From contig JAIEMU010000138.1 of assembly GCA_019751895.1 (NCBI GenBank), positions 1 through 35,591 of the forward strand: a DNA stretch of 35,591 nt. Reading direction: 5' to 3'. The DNA comes from Sphingobacteriaceae bacterium (GTDB taxonomy: Bacteria > Bacteroidota > Bacteroidia > Sphingobacteriales > Sphingobacteriaceae). The notes under the pieces are model-generated. The model was given only the letters and a program-made list of their open reading frames with translations. It did no database searches and was not told where the DNA came from. Shown here in pieces: positions 8,493 to 16,888 of this stretch; positions within the stretch are counted from its first letter, which is position 1; every line of letters begins with the position of its first letter. The translations under genes were made by a program, and so were the position numbers.

Positions 8493-9479
8493 TTATTTTT
8501 TGATATACATTACTTCTTTCACAGCTTTTACTACTTTATCTGCATTTGGCAAACTAGCGGCAATAAGCGTTGGTGCATACGGCAAAGGCACATCTGCACA
8601 AGTGATGCGCAATACCGGTGCATCTAAATAATCAAACGCATTTTTTTGTACATTAAAAGCAATCTCTGAAGAGATAGAAGCCAATGGCCAAGCCTCTTCA
8701 ACAATTACCAAACGATTTGTTTTTTTCACCGATTCGATGATGGTTGCATAATCAATTGGGCGAACAGTACGCAAATCGATTACTTCAACATTGATGCCTT
8801 CTTTGGTTAATTCTTCAACCGCAGGTGCAACCACACGTGACAACATTTTACCAAAAGAAACAATGGTTACATCGGTTCCTTGTTTGGTTACATTGGCTTT
8901 GCCAATTGGCAAATAATATTCTTCTTCAGGCACATGACCTTTATCACCATACATCACTTCACTTTCCATGAAAATGATTGGGTCTGGATCGATAATCGCT
9001 TGTTTAAGCAATCCTTTAGCGTCGTAAGGCGTTGAAGGAATTACTACTTTTAAACCTGGGCAATTGGCAAACCAATTCTCAAAGTTTTGAGAGTGTTGCG
9101 CACCTAATTGACCTGCATTTCCAGTTGGACCACGGAAAACAATTGGACAAGAAAACTGACCGCCACTCATCGATAAAACTTTGGCTGCTGCATTGATAAT
9201 TTGGTCGATGGCAACCAACGAAAAGTTGAAAGTCATAAACTCAACTATTGGCAATAAGCCATTCATAGCCGCACCTACGCCAATACCTGCAAAACCTAAT
9301 TCGGCAATCGGGGTGTCGATAACGCGTTTGTCGCCAAACTCATCTAACATTCCTTGACTTACTTTATAGGCACCATTGTATTGTGCAACTTCTTCGCCCA
9401 TTAAAAAAACGTTTTCATTTTTGCGCATTTCTTCGCTTAATGCTTCACGTAGGGCTTCTCTAAATTGTATTTCTCTCAT
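8493..9479 (-). CDS. pdhB: Pyruvate dehydrogenase E1 component, beta subunit
   Basis: This 328-residue transketolase-like subunit works with E1 alpha and thiamine diphosphate to decarboxylate pyruvate and acetylate the E2 lipoyl groups. The N-terminus REIQFREALREALSEEM, the DTPIAE motif (cofactor-activating Glu60), RGPTGNAGQLGAQHSQ and the C-terminal transketolase domain with VIDLRTVRPID are all typical. The length is that of a full beta subunit. Neither E1 alpha nor E2 is adjacent, while a lipoamide dehydrogenase is encoded about 15 kb away (24443-25849), so the complex is encoded at scattered loci. The 2-oxoisovalerate (branched-chain) enzyme is a close relative and cannot be fully excluded. 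Confidence 0.9.
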   Translation of the reverse strand: MREIQFREALREALSEEMRKNENVFLMGEEVAQYNGAYKVSQGMLDEFGDKRVIDTPIAELGFAGIGVGAAMNGLLPIVEFMTFNFSLVAIDQIINAAAKVLSMSGGQFSCPIVFRGPTGNAGQLGAQHSQNFENWFANCPGLKVVIPSTPYDAKGLLKQAIIDPDPIIFMESEVMYGDKGHVPEEEYYLPIGKANVTKQGTDVTIVSFGKMLSRVVAPAVEELTKEGINVEVIDLRTVRPIDYATIIESVKKTNRLVIVEEAWPLASISSEIAFNVQKNAFDYLDAPVLRITCADVPLPYAPTLIAASLPNADKVVKAVKEVMYIKK

Positions 9480-9505
9480 CGTTGGGTTTAAAAAAATTAC
9501 TTCGG

Positions 9506-9513
9506 CAAATATA
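9506..9513 (-). promoter_or_regulatory. Candidate -7 promoter element for pdhB
   Basis: The minus strand reads TATATTTG, an exact TAnnTTTG match ending 26 bases before the pdhB start codon. It suggests that pdhB is transcribed separately from the addB-like gene 90 bp upstream. No convincing -33 TTG at the usual spacing was seen. Confidence 0.4.
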
Positions 9514-9569
9514 ACTATTGTAGCGGAAATAAAAAGCCTGATTTTAAATAGATATTTATCCCTAAAAGA

Positions 9570-12488
9570 TTAATGCCCACTTAAAACTAAATAAGGCGAA
9601 TAGTTTAAGTTTTGGTTTATTTCCGTTGATTGAAAAGGAATGTCTTTGTTAAACAATTCGGCGAGGCTTTGTTGCACAAAAATGCTAAATTCTTCTTTTT
9701 GGCTTGCCAAAAATTCGCTTTCCAAAACCGTGCTTTTTCGATTTATAGATTCTACAAACTTTGTTCCCTCTTTTTCAATCATTTTTATAATGTATAAATT
9801 GGGTTCTACCTCCTTTTTTCCCTTTACTTGTTCATAAATGTGGGTATAAAGCATGGTTTGCACAAAAGCTTTGTTGAGTTTACCTAATTCTGGATTAAAC
9901 ATATCCGCTATGGGTGCATATTTAAGCGAATCACTTCCTGTTTTGTAATCTACAATTCTCGTGATGCCGTTTATTTTGTCTATTCTATCTATTGTTCCCT
10001 TTAGACGAATGTTTTTTTTGACGCCATTTACTTCAAATTCAAAACTTGTTTCTAAATTTTCCTCCAATCCTATAATTTCAAATGGTGCTATCTTTTCATC
10101 GTAGTTTAAATAAATTTCTACATACTTCTTCAAAATCTCAAAAACCAACAATTGCCTTCCTTTTAGTTCATCGGTTTTGTTTTCGTCTTCAAAAATGGTG
10201 TGGTTGTAGGCTTTTTTGCAAAGCGAGGGAATGTTTTTATGGGCGGCTTTAATTCTTTCGGCGGTGATGATTGGATTTTTTGATTTCAAATCTTCGTAAA
10301 TTTTTTGCATTACATAATGCAGCATCGTGCCTAAAGAGTTTGCTTCAACTTTTTTCTGTATCGTTTTGGGTTCTTCTATTTTTGCGATGTAGCGGTAATA
10401 AAACTGCAAAGGACAATTGAGATAACTGGTGAAAGCCGAGGGTGAAAGGCTAATTTCTCCGTTCAAATACTTATCCAATCGCTCCATCACTTCTGTTGTT
10501 TTCTCTACCATCGAAACCTCTTTGGCTTTTACGCTAAGTTCTTGCTGTTGCTGAAAATACTTGAAATTACAACCGCTTTCATATTCCAATTGATGCAAAA
10601 ACCTGCTTGGTTCGCCTGTCGTATTGTTGTCTTGTTGGGCATTATACACCAAGGTTATGTTTTTTGAGCGTTGCAACAATCGATAAAACATATAAGCCGA
10701 AATGGCGTTTTGATTTTCTAAAACGGGCAAGCCATACGCCCTTCTGATGCCATCGGGAATGAAGGTGTTGGCGGCATTGGCTTGTGGCAAAATCCCTTCG
10801 TTGATACCCAAAACATACAATTGTTCAAAATCTAGGTTTCTGCTTTCCAGCAATCCCATTACTTGTATGCCGTTTAAGGGCTCGCCTGCCAAGGGCACAG
10901 CAATAGATTTTAAAACTTTCTGAATCAAGGATAGCACAAAGGATTTGGATATTTTTTGCGTCACTTGCTCGTCCTGTTTCAAGAATTTATCTACATGTTC
11001 GGTCAATGCATCTTCCAATTTGTTTAATTCTTTTATCGCTGCTGCCAACAATTCGGCATCGGTTTGTTTCAAAACGTTTGCAGTTTGCTGTTGTTCAAAA
11101 ACTTGGCTTAAAACATTTTTAAGTTTTTGCGGTGCGTCACTTGCTTGGCAAATGGGCGTGAAAAACAATTCAAACATTCCACCTTGGGCTTGCAATTTAG
11201 CTAAAGAAACTTCTACGGATTGTGCTTTGAGCATGCTATTGCTAAAAACATCTTTCTCTTTTTCGCTAATAAGGATTAATGGGTGCGCCAAAAAGGCGTC
11301 CACTTCGTTAAAATTTACGCTTTGTTTGTCTTTTGTATTAAGCTGAGCTTGGGTGCTGAGCCACAAATCGACTAAACCATAAACCGAGGAGGCTACCAAG
11401 GCATAGCCCATGGTGACATTGAGGTTGACCTTGATTTCTTTTTGCGATTCGTCTTCATAATGGGTGGGAATGGTTTGTAAAACGGGCAAAAGCAAACTTT
11501 CGTCTGCCAAAACAATGCCTATTTTACCTATTCCATCGGCTTGTTTGTGGTTTAAATAGTCGTTTTTTAGTTCTTCATGAATGATTTTGGCTTGCGCAAC
11601 TTGCCCTTGTGCTTTATAAACATTGATGGTTTTCGTTTCCGATTGGATATAGGCTTTACTTTCGCCTAGGGCATTGATAAGTTTGTTTTGGTTAAGATTT
11701 TGACGCATAAAAAGCCCCGCTTCTTGGTTGATATCGTCCATATAATACACATCGGTATCGAAATAAAAGACGGCAACACCTTCGTTTTGCCATTTTTCAA
11801 ACAGTTTTTTCTCCGTTTTGCTCAATGCATTGAAGCCTACAAAAATTAATTTATCAAATTTCTTATAAAAATCGTTTGGAGTGCTTGCCAATTGGCGATA
11901 CAAATTTCCGACAGTGCTTCGCTCGCTTTGCGCTAGTTTGGCATGAAATTTTTGATACAATAAAGGCATTCGGCGCCACATTTGTATAAATTGTTCTTGT
12001 TGATTTTTATGTTTCCCTTCGGAATAAGACGCCCAAAAATTGGTTAAAAATGTTTTTTGATCGTCGGTAAGGTAGTCAAATTGGGCATCTATCTGAGCAA
12101 TGTCTTCCAATTCCTTAAACAAATCGTTTACCGCTACCAAATCGTTGTCTATTTGCGCAAAATCACTCAAAATGGTGCTGGCAAGCGGGTAAAACTTTGC
12201 CAAATCAAATGGTTTTTTCCCTTCGGAAAGCAACAATTCGTTGTAAACACTGTAAAGTGTAAAAAATTGCGTGAGCGAATCGGCAGTTTTTAGGCTGCTC
12301 GACAATTGAAAAAACGTTTGAATGGTATAAAAAGAAGGACTCCAAAATGGCTTTTGCAATACATTAGCCAAATGCTTTTGTAAATAGGCAGCAGGTCGTT
12401 TGTTGTTGAATATTACGGCACAGTTTTGCAAGTTCTCGCCATATTTGGCAATGATATCTTCGGCTACTTCTTCTAAAAATGGTTTCAT
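9570..12488 (-). CDS. AddB-like PD-(D/E)XK nuclease with inactivated helicase fold
   Basis: This 972-residue protein is the probable second subunit of an AddAB-type end-resection enzyme. The N-terminal two-thirds has a degenerate helicase-like fold: the expected P-loop position reads CAVIFNNKRPAAYLQ, without GxGKT. The region around FEQLYVLGINEGILPQANA corresponds to a conserved AddB/RecB-like segment. The C-terminal RecB-type nuclease is complete, with LSPSAFTSYLNCPLQFYYRY, GTMLHYVMQ, GTIDRID (Asp834), DYKTG (Asp847, Lys849) and the QxxxY motif 877-881. The C-terminal cysteine triad that, with the first cysteine, holds the iron-sulfur cluster of Bacillus AddB is absent. The AddA-like helicase gene lies upstream on the same strand (gap 121 bp), so the two probably act together. 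Confidence 0.82.
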   Translation of the reverse strand: MKPFLEEVAEDIIAKYGENLQNCAVIFNNKRPAAYLQKHLANVLQKPFWSPSFYTIQTFFQLSSSLKTADSLTQFFTLYSVYNELLLSEGKKPFDLAKFYPLASTILSDFAQIDNDLVAVNDLFKELEDIAQIDAQFDYLTDDQKTFLTNFWASYSEGKHKNQQEQFIQMWRRMPLLYQKFHAKLAQSERSTVGNLYRQLASTPNDFYKKFDKLIFVGFNALSKTEKKLFEKWQNEGVAVFYFDTDVYYMDDINQEAGLFMRQNLNQNKLINALGESKAYIQSETKTINVYKAQGQVAQAKIIHEELKNDYLNHKQADGIGKIGIVLADESLLLPVLQTIPTHYEDESQKEIKVNLNVTMGYALVASSVYGLVDLWLSTQAQLNTKDKQSVNFNEVDAFLAHPLILISEKEKDVFSNSMLKAQSVEVSLAKLQAQGGMFELFFTPICQASDAPQKLKNVLSQVFEQQQTANVLKQTDAELLAAAIKELNKLEDALTEHVDKFLKQDEQVTQKISKSFVLSLIQKVLKSIAVPLAGEPLNGIQVMGLLESRNLDFEQLYVLGINEGILPQANAANTFIPDGIRRAYGLPVLENQNAISAYMFYRLLQRSKNITLVYNAQQDNNTTGEPSRFLHQLEYESGCNFKYFQQQQELSVKAKEVSMVEKTTEVMERLDKYLNGEISLSPSAFTSYLNCPLQFYYRYIAKIEEPKTIQKKVEANSLGTMLHYVMQKIYEDLKSKNPIITAERIKAAHKNIPSLCKKAYNHTIFEDENKTDELKGRQLLVFEILKKYVEIYLNYDEKIAPFEIIGLEENLETSFEFEVNGVKKNIRLKGTIDRIDKINGITRIVDYKTGSDSLKYAPIADMFNPELGKLNKAFVQTMLYTHIYEQVKGKKEVEPNLYIIKMIEKEGTKFVESINRKSTVLESEFLASQKEEFSIFVQQSLAELFNKDIPFQSTEINQNLNYSPYLVLSGH

Positions 12489-12609
12489 AAAGGATTTTGT
12501 GTGTATAAACCAAACATTGCTTTGGCTATTTGTGAATTATAATAGATTTTTTGTGAGCGAACATGAATAAAATAGAGGCTAGAAAACGCTTTGTGTAAGT
12601 GCAATTTGA

Positions 12610-15600
12610 TTAAACTTTTTTCAAATGGTTGTTAATCGCATAAAACAAATAGGTTTCTATATTTTGGTAGCCCATTTGACTTAATAACTGTTTATAGTGA
12701 TCTATTTGTTCAATATGTTTGTCGCTTTCGGCTTGTGTAAATTTATAATCTAACACAATTACGCCATCTTTGGTAATCAACACCATATCAGGGCGGTAGG
12801 TTTTGCCATCGGCGGCCACAATGCTTTGTTCGATGAGGGTTTGTTGGCTTTTTGCCATCAGCTGTTGCAATTCTGGATGTTTCAATACAGCTAAGACTTG
12901 TTTTTTCAAATCATTTATTTCCTCAATGTGTATTTCTCCATCTTCGTGCATTCGGTCTAATAAACTATCTATGTCGGATATTTGCTGGGTTTTCGCCAAA
13001 ATATCGTGCAATAGCGTTCCCATTCTACCAAATGCATTGGGATTTATCAAATCTATATTTCTGCTTTTTAGGTTGGCGTCAAACAAGGTGTTTAATCGCT
13101 TGCTGGTTGGGTAAACTAGGAGATTTCGGACTTCAGTATTAGACTTTTCTTGTTTTTTTTCTTCACTTTCTATCACTTCACCTGCTAAAAAGGAATTATT
13201 TTCATCGAAAATTAAATCCGACTTCAATAAATCGCCGATATTGGTTAATGTTTCTTTCTTTTTTTTCGCTATGTTGATATAAATATAGTCAATAGCCCGA
13301 GTGCTTGCCACATACAAGGTATTCAGGGCGTCCATGTAGCAATCTAATTTTTCTTTAAAGTAATCTTTTTGAAACTTCGAGTCTTGCAATGTTCTTGTGT
13401 AGGCAATGGGTATGCTTTTTAGCGCTTTGTATTGCGAATTTTCGGCATCAAACCAAACCATTGTATTGGGTTTTCTATCTAATATCCAATTTGCAAACGG
13501 AACAAATACGGCTCTAAATGCCAAACCTTTTGATTTGTGGATGGTCATCACCTGCACCGCATTGCTACTATCGGCTATTGGCAATGTTTTGTTGTCGCCC
13601 TCCTCTTGCCAATAATTTAAAAAATAAACAATTCCTTTTTCTCCCTGTCGGAAAAAATTCCCTACAATATCTCTAAAAGCAAACAAATAAGGCAGGTGAT
13701 GGCTTTGTTTGTCTAACTCAAAACTTGTCATCAATTTTTCAACCAATTCAGGTAAAGGCAATTGTTTCCATTTTTGCCAATCTTTACAAAAGGTTGTTGG
13801 CAAAAATTCATTGAGATTTTCGATTTTTTTGCTTTTCAAATCTAAATACTCGACTCCCTTTATCTTTTTATTTTGCAGAGCGGCATGCAAAGCAATGCAA
13901 TTTGCCTTGTAGAGGGTGTTGTTTTGGTCTATGCCTACCATCATTTGCAAAATATTGATTAGTAATTTTACGGCATCGTTGTTGCTTATCATCAAAGCAT
14001 CGCCCGAAAGGACATCAATTTCGTTTTGCAACAAAAAATCTACCGCCAAACTGGCATCGGCGTTGCCCCGCACCAATACGCACATATCTTTTAGGGCATA
14101 ATGGTGGTTTTTGGTCAAATTATTTATCTCGTCTAGCATTTTGTGCAACGAAATTTCCTTAAAACCATCACCTTCTTGGTCATTGTCATTTTCAGTCAAT
14201 AAATTTACCTGCACTTTCCCACCTTTTAGGGTACTTTTGTGTGTGTTTTGATGCGATTGGCTATATACATCGGGTATCAATTGATTAAATTGGTTTTCCT
14301 CCCACCAATTGGTCAGTTCCGTGTTGTTCAAGGCTATAATATCCTCATTTAGATGCTCTTGTAGCAAAACGGGTAGATTTGCAAATATTTTATTGTTAAA
14401 ATTTATAATTTCTTCGCTACTGCGGTAGTTTTCTTCCAAGCTATCGGGTTGCACATGGTAAGCACCAATGTCATTTTTTGCCTGTTGGTGCAAAATATTA
14501 GCATCACCACCTCGCCATCTGTATATCGACTGCTTGGTATCGCCTACAATAAGGTGGTCTATCAGTTTTCCATTGTGCTCGGCAATGCTATTGCTCAATA
14601 AAGATTTAAAACTTTGCCATTGACTGCCAGAGGTATCCTGAAATTCATCAAACAAAAAATTGCGGTAGCGGTTGCCCATCTTTTCCCATATAAAAGAGGG
14701 ATTTTGGTCGGCATCATCGGTTATTCCTTGCAATAATCTTTGTGCATCGCTGATTAATAAGTTTTCGTTTTCTTCTCTATATGTTTTTAATAGCAAAGCA
14801 ATTTCTTGGATTAAACGTAAATAATACACATTTTTCTTAAAAGCAATGGCGGTAACATAATCGGCTAGGTTGTTTTGATAGTTTTCTATCAGTTTTTTTA
14901 GTGCGGGGTTAAGATGATTATAAAAATCCTCGTCTTGCTTGCCTTTGTTAAACCAAGTTTCAATATTATCTACTTTTTCGATGAGTTTTGCAACTAGATT
15001 TAAGTCTCCGTTTTCAATTTGTTTAAGTTTCATTAAAGAAGATTTCTCTCCTTGTTTAATATCTTTAATGTTGTAGGTTAAATTTTCTAGTATTTTCGCT
15101 GCTTTTGCGCCTTCTTCGGAAATTTTTCGTTCAAATTCTTTAATCGTTTGGTTGGTTTTAGCCAATAAGTCTTTAAAAAAAGCATCAATATCTCCAGTTT
15201 CAGCAATTTTGTTGAGCGCATCTTCAAAATCTTGGTATCCTTCCTTAAATATTTCGCCTGTTAATTCTAATAAATGCTTATTGTAATCCCATTTATTGCC
15301 TTCGTCAATTTTTTCTATCGATAAATCTACTATCCACTGCAATATTTCGGGTTTATTGGTCAATTCCTCGTGAAGTTTCTCCACCAAATCAACTTTTATC
15401 TTGTCATAATTCATTTCTATGCCATAACCGCTCTCCAAACCGAGCTCAAAAGCAAAACTTCGCACCACTTTTTGCACAAAACCATCAATCGTTTGGATAG
15501 AAAATCGACTATAATCGTGTAATATCTTTCTATAAATCGTATCTGCCTTTTCGTCTAGCGATTTATAATCATAAACCCCTTCATAATGCGCCAACACCCT

Positions 15601-15828
15601 ATCTCGATAGCCATCATATTTACTATTGCCTTCGGCAAAACCTTTTAACACTTCTAATATTCTGCTTTTCATCTCCTCCGTTGCCTTGTTGGTAAAAGTT
15701 ACCGCCAAAATATCTCTATATTTTGTGTCGCTACTAAAGAGTAAGGTAAGGTAATGAACGGTAAGACTGAAAGTTTTGCCCGACCCTGCCGAGGCTTGTA
15801 ATATTTTAAGCGGTTTTTGTGGTGTCAT
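12610..15828 (-). CDS. AddA/RecB-like UvrD-family helicase-nuclease
   Basis: This 1072-residue ATP-dependent SF1A helicase has a C-terminal nuclease and is predicted to unwind and resect double-strand breaks for RecA loading. Visible motifs in order are Walker A ASAGSGKTF (12-20), Walker B FLFDEFQDTS (Asp394-Glu395), motif III HLIVGDTKQSIYRWRGGD, motif V VMTIHKSKGLAF and motif VI TLYVASTRA. GTLLHDILAK and a PD-(D/E)XK nuclease follow, with RPDMV, LDYK (1027-1029) and QxxxY (1041-1045). The ATG at 15826-15828 (MTPQKPLKILQASAGSG) is chosen; the open frame to 15888 would begin upstream of a TATCTTTG promoter element at 15864-15871. The following gene is the AddB-like partner. Confidence 0.88.
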   Translation of the reverse strand: MTPQKPLKILQASAGSGKTFSLTVHYLTLLFSSDTKYRDILAVTFTNKATEEMKSRILEVLKGFAEGNSKYDGYRDRVLAHYEGVYDYKSLDEKADTIYRKILHDYSRFSIQTIDGFVQKVVRSFAFELGLESGYGIEMNYDKIKVDLVEKLHEELTNKPEILQWIVDLSIEKIDEGNKWDYNKHLLELTGEIFKEGYQDFEDALNKIAETGDIDAFFKDLLAKTNQTIKEFERKISEEGAKAAKILENLTYNIKDIKQGEKSSLMKLKQIENGDLNLVAKLIEKVDNIETWFNKGKQDEDFYNHLNPALKKLIENYQNNLADYVTAIAFKKNVYYLRLIQEIALLLKTYREENENLLISDAQRLLQGITDDADQNPSFIWEKMGNRYRNFLFDEFQDTSGSQWQSFKSLLSNSIAEHNGKLIDHLIVGDTKQSIYRWRGGDANILHQQAKNDIGAYHVQPDSLEENYRSSEEIINFNNKIFANLPVLLQEHLNEDIIALNNTELTNWWEENQFNQLIPDVYSQSHQNTHKSTLKGGKVQVNLLTENDNDQEGDGFKEISLHKMLDEINNLTKNHHYALKDMCVLVRGNADASLAVDFLLQNEIDVLSGDALMISNNDAVKLLINILQMMVGIDQNNTLYKANCIALHAALQNKKIKGVEYLDLKSKKIENLNEFLPTTFCKDWQKWKQLPLPELVEKLMTSFELDKQSHHLPYLFAFRDIVGNFFRQGEKGIVYFLNYWQEEGDNKTLPIADSSNAVQVMTIHKSKGLAFRAVFVPFANWILDRKPNTMVWFDAENSQYKALKSIPIAYTRTLQDSKFQKDYFKEKLDCYMDALNTLYVASTRAIDYIYINIAKKKKETLTNIGDLLKSDLIFDENNSFLAGEVIESEEKKQEKSNTEVRNLLVYPTSKRLNTLFDANLKSRNIDLINPNAFGRMGTLLHDILAKTQQISDIDSLLDRMHEDGEIHIEEINDLKKQVLAVLKHPELQQLMAKSQQTLIEQSIVAADGKTYRPDMVLITKDGVIVLDYKFTQAESDKHIEQIDHYKQLLSQMGYQNIETYLFYAINNHLKKV

Positions 15829-15863
15829 CTTTAAAGAAATTGAATTTGATTGTATGAATAGGG

Positions 15864-15871
15864 CAAAGATA
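15864..15871 (-). promoter_or_regulatory. Candidate -7 promoter element for the addA-addB-like genes
   Basis: The minus strand reads TATCTTTG, an exact TAnnTTTG match 36 bases upstream of the chosen AddA start. It gives a leader of about 30 nt and rules against the longer frame. Confidence 0.45.
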
Positions 15872-15963
15872 ATCTTTGAATACGACAACGAGCGTCGTTT
15901 GAATTTTAACGGTAATAATTACATTTGTTATGGTTATTTCCAAATTTCATAATAATACCACCA

Positions 15964-16108
15964 CCTTCGGGATTGGATTTGTATGGCTTTTATAAACAAT
16001 AACATTGATATAATTGTTTCCAAACTATAAGCCCAAAGGGCTGACATTATTCTAAATTACAACAATCAAACACTTCAGTAACCCCGAAGGGGTGTTATTA
16101 TTTCTCAT
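15964..16108. repeat. BIME-like element, left copy
   Basis: This 145-bp unit is nearly identical to 16710-16855 (three substitutions and one 1-bp indel by eye). It consists of a REP-like box (CCTTCGGGATTGG), an AT-rich spacer, a central palindrome AGCCCAAAGGGCT, and an inverted REP-like hairpin ACCCCGAAGGGGT at 16081-16093. The two end hairpins face each other, as in bacterial interspersed mosaic elements. Its last 11 bases form the last codons and stop of the transposase gene. A further AATAATACCA stretch precedes it at 15951-15960. Confidence 0.85.
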
Positions 16109-16562
16109 TCCATTCAAACAAATAGGTCTCATTATATTCAATTTCAAATTTTTGCAAAAAATCCACATATTCTTCTTTAAACGTTTTTTTATGATGATGT
16201 TGTTCTTGATTGAGGATGTAATTATAAACCTGCTCTATTTGTGAATGTGCATACGAAAAAGCACCATAACCTTCTTGCCACGAAAACTTACCTCTCACAA
16301 GTTTTTTGTCGTTGATAAATTTACTCGAATTATTTTTAATGTCTCTAACTAAATCTGAGAGTGCCATTGAAGGTTTTAAACCAACAAAAATGTGAATATG
16401 GTCAGACACCCCGTTTACGATAATTGATTTATGCCCTTTATTTGTGATGATTCCTGAGATATATTTGTACAATTCTTCTTTCCACGCTTTAGCAATAAGG
16501 TTTTCTCGTCCTTTTACGGCAAAAACAATTTGAATGTATAATTGTGAATATGTACCAGCCAT
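16098..16562 (-). CDS. REP-associated Y1 (HUH) transposase, IS200/IS605-like
   Basis: This 154-residue protein is a single-strand DNA transposase of the Y1_Tnp (IS200/TnpA_REP) family. The HUH metal-binding motif is His55-Ile-His57 (VSDHIHIFVGLKPS), and the catalytic Tyr is Tyr115 in YILNQ (YxxxQ). Both are intact and the length is normal, so it may be active. The flanking DNA holds REP-like hairpins in both orientations and nearly identical 145-bp units on both sides, which points to a RAYT (REP-associated tyrosine transposase) rather than a classical insertion sequence. It is a lone gene without TnpB. No terminal target-site duplication could be identified. Confidence 0.88.
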   Translation of the reverse strand: MAGTYSQLYIQIVFAVKGRENLIAKAWKEELYKYISGIITNKGHKSIIVNGVSDHIHIFVGLKPSMALSDLVRDIKNNSSKFINDKKLVRGKFSWQEGYGAFSYAHSQIEQVYNYILNQEQHHHKKTFKEEYVDFLQKFEIEYNETYLFEWNEK

Positions 16563-16575
16563 AATTATAATTTTT

Positions 16576-16722
16576 ATACCACCACCTTCGGGATTGATTG
16601 CTATAATAATACCATCCCTTCGGGATTGGGTTTTGTCTTTATAATTCTATAATAATATCATCCCTTCGGGATTAGATTTTGTCTTTCTTAATTCTATAAT
16701 AATATCATCCCTTCGGGATTGG
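16576..16722. repeat. Tandem REP-like ladder upstream of the transposase gene
   Basis: There are four REP-like boxes in the same orientation. One partial unit lies at about 16576-16600, and three fuller units start at 16601, 16647 and 16694 (periods 46 and 47 bp). Each contains ATAATA(C/T)CATCCC TTC GGGAT, able to form a 5-bp stem with a TTC loop, followed by TTTTGTCTTT-like DNA in the first two. The last box is also the first half of the right BIME-like copy. The transposase reads away from this ladder, so its promoter would lie in or near it. Confidence 0.8.
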
Positions 16723-16855
16723 ATTTGTATGGCTTTTATAAACAATAACGTTGATATAATTGTTTCCAAACTATAAGCCCAAAGGGCTGACATTATTCTA
16801 ATATTACAACAATCAAACACTTCCGTAACCCCGAAGGGGTGTTATTATTCCTCAT
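16710..16855. repeat. BIME-like element, right copy
   Basis: This is a direct repeat of 15964-16108, with the same order: REP box, spacer, AGCCCAAAGGGCT palindrome, inverted REP hairpin ACCCCGAAGGGGT. It ends 33 bp before the stop codon of the GH3 gene. The direct orientation of the two 145-bp copies around the transposase gene would allow deletion of the gene by homologous recombination. Confidence 0.85.
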
Positions 16856-16888
16856 ACTATCCTCAGGAAGTTCTATTTTAAAGTTTAA

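Noticed and set aside
10945-11346. 133-residue plus-strand open frame
   Set aside because: It lies antisense inside the AddB-like gene, is rich in Cys/Ser/Leu from reversed codons, and has no family resemblance.
12489-12609. Possible small RNA or tRNA in the gap between the two Add-like genes
   Set aside because: No cloverleaf, strong hairpin or promoter match was seen. It is plain AT-rich spacer.
15951-16108. CRISPR-like array interpretation of the repeats around the transposase
   Set aside because: The repeats are REP hairpins in both orientations with conserved, not unique, spacers. No cas genes are present.
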